A DNA stretch of 13,369 nucleotides from Nitrososphaerota archaeon (GTDB taxonomy: Archaea > Thermoproteota > Nitrososphaeria > Nitrososphaerales > UBA183), in contig JAPCJR010000025.1 of the NCBI GenBank assembly GCA_027886865.1, positions 1 through 13,369 of the forward strand. The letters run 5' to 3'. The notes under the pieces were generated by a model, which ran no database searches, was not told where the DNA came from, and saw nothing but the letters and a program-made list of their open reading frames with translations. Positions within the stretch are counted from its first letter, which is position 1; every line of letters starts with the position of its first letter. Below, in pieces: positions 12,363 to 13,369 of this stretch. The position numbers were made by a program, and so were the translations under genes.

Positions 12363-12370
12363 GTTAAATA
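12363..12370 (+). promoter_or_regulatory. TATA-like box near the thioredoxin gene
   Basis: GTTAAATA is the clear A/T-rich element here, but its centre is only about 20 bp before the ATG at 12387, closer than for the other genes. Either transcription starts unusually near the box, or translation starts at the in-frame TTG at 12396. Confidence 0.4.
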
Positions 12371-12386
12371 CTCATTTCGTATCTCC

Positions 12387-12731
12387 ATGCATACGTTGTC
12401 TTCTGTAGCGAAGTTTACCACCTCGGATTTCGACAGTTATCTGAAGAGCGGCAAGCCAGTCTTCGTGGACTTTTGGGCGACATGGTGTCCCCCTTGCAGG
12501 GCCATGGAGCCCGTGGTCGAGAGGCTCGCGGCAAAGTACGCAGACAGGATCGTGTTCGGCAAGCTGAACACCGATGAGGAGTCGGCACTCGCGATGAAAT
12601 ATGAGATCCAATCAATCCCGACCTTCATGATCTTCAAGGATGGCAAGCCCATGGACGCCGTCATCGGTGCGGTCGGGGAGCCCACACTGGAAAGGCTCAT
12701 CCAGAAATCGACCGGCCCCACCCGAGCCTAG
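12387..12731 (+). CDS. Thioredoxin
   Basis: A 114-residue single-domain thioredoxin with the classical active site WCPPC (Trp33, Cys34, Cys37) in the context FVDFWATWCPPCRAMEP, and cis-Pro78 in QSIPTFMIFKDG. Length and motifs are standard for cytosolic thioredoxins that reduce protein disulfides with electrons from a thioredoxin reductase. The CPPC rather than CGPC active site is a common archaeal and bacterial variant that shifts the redox potential. No reductase gene is nearby and it appears monocistronic. ATG 12387 is used although the TATA-like box is closer than usual; TTG 12396 would lose only three residues. Confidence 0.94.
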   Translation: MHTLSSVAKFTTSDFDSYLKSGKPVFVDFWATWCPPCRAMEPVVERLAAKYADRIVFGKLNTDEESALAMKYEIQSIPTFMIFKDGKPMDAVIGAVGEPTLERLIQKSTGPTRA

Positions 12732-12761
12732 AGACGCGACTCTCCCAGCGCGCCTTCAAAT

Positions 12762-12769
12762 CTTATAGC
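12762..12769 (+). promoter_or_regulatory. TATA-like box of the saccharopine-dehydrogenase-like gene
   Basis: CTTATAGC centred 26.5 bp before the ATG at 12792; leaderless geometry. Confidence 0.5.
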
Positions 12770-12791
12770 GGCAACCGATCTCTTCGTCCGC

Positions 12792-13369
12792 ATGAAAGCA
12801 GCAGTCCTTGGCTCAGGCTTGATGGGTTCGGTCATCTCCTGGGACCTTTCGCGCTCTGCCGATGTAGACGAGGTCGTGGTCGCCGACCTGGACCCCGCGA
12901 GGCTGAAGGCCCTGAAGCGGCGGGCTGGCAAGAAGCTCGGGACAGAGGTGGTGGACGTGAAGAAAGCTGCCGACCTCGCTAGGTTCCTCAAAGGGTTCGA
13001 CGTGGTTGCTTCGGCCCTCCCTCACGGTGCCGTGCACCCGGCCGACGTCGTCGCCGTCAAGAACGGCGTGAAGATGGTCAACATCGCCTTCGAGGACGAG
13101 CAGATGGAGCTCGACGCCGCAGCAAGGAAGAGCGGAGCGACCCTGATCCCGGGATGCGGCCTCGCCCCGGGACTGGGAGGAATCCTACTCGCGCACGGCG
13201 CTGAGATGATCGGAGGCGCCACCTCGGGCCGCATCCTCGTCGGAGGTTTGCCTCAGAAACCCGTGCCGCCCTTCGGATACAAGCTTGTCTTCTCGGTCAT
13301 CGGGCTACTCAGAGAGTACATGGATGACGCCCGGGTCATACGCGACGGGAAGGTCGTGACGGTGAGGCC
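12792..13369 (+). CDS. Saccharopine dehydrogenase-like NAD(P)-binding protein, 5' part
   Basis: The frame from ATG 12792 is open to the window edge, giving 192 complete codons. The N-terminus MKAAVLGSGLMGSVISWDL carries the Rossmann motif GxGxxG (Gly7, Gly9, Gly12), and VVVADLDP at the end of strand 2 suggests the nucleotide-ribose-binding acid. Further on, DVVASALPHG, PGCGLAPGLGGILLAHGAE and GGLPQKPVPPFGYKLVFS match the pattern of the saccharopine dehydrogenase / lysine 6-dehydrogenase-like family, in which the middle domain covers the active site. The expected full length is about 350-400 residues, so roughly half is present. The substrate cannot be decided; amino-acid dehydrogenase or reductase is most likely. 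Confidence 0.86.
   Translation, partial: MKAAVLGSGLMGSVISWDLSRSADVDEVVVADLDPARLKALKRRAGKKLGTEVVDVKKAADLARFLKGFDVVASALPHGAVHPADVVAVKNGVKMVNIAFEDEQMELDAAARKSGATLIPGCGLAPGLGGILLAHGAEMIGGATSGRILVGGLPQKPVPPFGYKLVFSVIGLLREYMDDARVIRDGKVVTVR

Overview
The window is archaeal. It opens with the 3' part of an archaeal-type rps12-rps7 pair. Most other genes have an A/T-rich TATA-like box centred 26-29 bp before the start codon, the geometry of leaderless archaeal transcripts. Non-ATG starts are common. Base composition is fairly GC-rich. The rps12-rps7 pair without an elongation-factor gene behind it, a large double-HTH Lrp-like regulator and many tiny membrane proteins suggest Thermoproteota, perhaps the Nitrososphaeria (Thaumarchaeota) side. 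That placement is inference. No ammonia-oxidation, CRISPR, transposase or phage gene is visible.

Layout. 1-873: rps12 (5' truncated) and rps7. 882-1592: lidless alpha/beta hydrolase on the minus strand, convergent with rps7. 1704-2174: two tiny membrane proteins. 2212-2940: SpoIIM-family membrane protein (minus), divergent from a two-module Lrp-like regulator (3104-4339). 4340-4546: a purine-rich non-coding stretch with a tandemly duplicated unit carrying identical hairpins and then a 10-bp inverted repeat, followed by a 41-aa membrane protein (minus). 4955-6723: a three-gene ABC transporter operon, made of a MacB/LolD-like ATPase and two very small four-helix permeases. 6765-7367: SGNH hydrolase (minus), divergent from a DipZ/TlpA-like thioredoxin-fold protein (7467-7970). 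8005-8811: SDR oxidoreductase (minus). 8921-9091: a 56-aa C2HC zinc-finger microprotein (minus), divergent from a stand-alone LigD-type 3'-phosphoesterase (9225-9800). 9886-10011: a 41-aa membrane protein. 10053-10874: TIM-barrel sugar isomerase/epimerase-like protein (minus), divergent from an aldo/keto reductase (10974-11858). 11898-12200: a 100-aa membrane protein (minus). 12387-12731: a classical WCPPC thioredoxin. 12792-13369: the 5' part of a saccharopine-dehydrogenase-like NAD(P)-binding protein.

Apart from the ribosomal pair and the ABC operon, nearly every gene is its own transcription unit. Most adjacent genes are divergent or convergent, so neighbourhood gives little functional linkage. 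The best candidates for coordinated function are the ABC operon and, more weakly, the divergent zinc-finger/phosphoesterase pair and the regulator with the hairpin repeats behind it. The observations I find least explained are the duplicated hairpin element at 4367-4485 and the unusually small, split MacB/FtsX-like transporter.
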